Positions 5,861 through 6,199 of a DNA stretch of 6,199 bases are shown here, piece by piece. The notes beneath the pieces are model-generated. The model made no database searches. It saw only the letters and a program-made list of their open reading frames with translations, and had not been told where the DNA came from. The translations under genes and the position numbers were made by a program. The number at the start of each line of letters is the position of its first letter. Positions within the stretch are counted from its first letter, which is position 1. This DNA comes from Prevotellaceae bacterium (lineage in GTDB: Bacteria > Bacteroidota > Bacteroidia > Bacteroidales > Paludibacteraceae): assembly GCA_031255055.1 (NCBI GenBank), contig JAIRTG010000209.1, positions 1 to 6,199 of the forward strand, in the 5' to 3' direction.

Positions 5861-6199
5861 TTTCCGAGTGCACTCGCAAGGTTTCCGAGTGCACTCGGAA
5901 TGTTTCCGAATAAACTCCCACCATTTCGGAGTGCACTATCAATGTTCCCGAGTGCACCGGAAAAATTTCCGAGTACACTCGCAATGTTTCCGAGTGCACT
6001 CGTAATGTTTCCGAATAAACTCCCACCATTTCGGAGTGCACTATCAATGTTCCCGAGTGCACCGGAAAAATTTCCGAGTACACTCGCAAGGTTTCCGAGT
6101 GCACTCGTAATGTTTCCGAATAAACTCCCACCATTTCGGAGTGCACTATCAATGTTCCCGAGTGCACCGGAAAAATTTCCGAGTACACTCGCAATGTTT
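5861..6199. repeat. Minisatellite of 21-bp monomers in 105-bp higher-order units
   Basis: Sixteen complete 21-bp monomers run from 5861 to 6196, and three bases of the next follow before the window ends. Most begin TTTCCGAGTGCAC or a close variant. From 5882 they fall into three successive 105-bp blocks of five distinct monomers each (5882-5986, 5987-6091, 6092-6196). Monomers starting at 5903, 6008 and 6113 are identical to one another; so are those at 5924, 6029 and 6134, and those at 5945, 6050 and 6155. I find only two variable positions among the three blocks: G versus T at 5898, and G versus T at 6090. The monomer at 5861 resembles the last type of a block, and weaker similarity (CACTCGCA) is visible at 5850-5857. 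Many monomers carry the palindrome CGAGTGCACTCG. Both strands have a frame without stops through the array, so the heptapeptide frame on the minus strand is not good evidence of a gene. Confidence 0.95.

Noticed and set aside
5751..6194. Open frame of 147 codons on the minus strand with heptapeptide repeats
   Set aside because: It starts at TTG near the window edge, exists because the 21-bp period is a multiple of three, and its C-terminus is simply translated GTGATTC repeat and REP-like hairpin. The opposite strand is equally open. Kept as a finding, not as a gene.
5861..6199. CRISPR array
   Set aside because: The 21-bp units are directly contiguous with no unique spacers, and the five monomer types recur in fixed order, so this is a tandem satellite.

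Overview
The window looks like a chromosomal segment from a member of the Bacteroidota, most likely Bacteroidales. Four things point there. One large protein carries a signal peptide and a C-terminal type IX secretion (T9SS) sorting domain. Two likely promoters match the Bacteroidota -7 consensus TAnnTTTG. Start codons have A/T-rich leaders without clear Shine-Dalgarno sequences. The pyrK/pyrD pair and the small XRE-type regulator have the shapes usual in that phylum. Genus cannot be assigned from sequence alone.

Layout. Positions 9-494 (+) encode a small XRE/Cro-type DNA-binding protein. A 226-bp gap with a likely promoter (601-608) leads into a tight plus-strand cluster: pyrK (721-1491), pyrD (1485-2396, overlapping pyrK by 7 bp) and crcB (2400-2777, 3-bp gap). 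An 81-bp gap separates these from a multi-pass membrane protein with a DUF3592-like soluble insert (2859-3626). A 123-bp convergent gap with several inverted repeats follows. Facing the cluster on the minus strand is a 567-residue secreted modular protein (5453-3750): signal peptide, thioredoxin fold with a CRPC active site, PKD-like domain, choice-of-anchor J (cleaved-adhesin-like) domain, and T9SS sorting domain. It has its own likely promoter at 5494-5501.

From 5454 to the window end I see no convincing gene. This 746-bp stretch holds an A/T-rich inverted repeat (5556-5585), a pair of strong G/C-rich REP-like hairpins (5705-5779), a triple 7-bp repeat (5795-5815), and a minisatellite of 21-bp monomers organised into nearly identical 105-bp higher-order units (5861 to the window end, probably continuing beyond).

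Function. PyrK and PyrD form the class 1B dihydroorotate dehydrogenase, the NAD-linked fourth step of de novo pyrimidine synthesis. CrcB is a Fluc fluoride channel, probably co-transcribed by position only. The T9SS cargo protein is an independent unit. No clearly new biological system is evident. The least ordinary parts are the layered repeat array and the redox-domain T9SS cargo protein.
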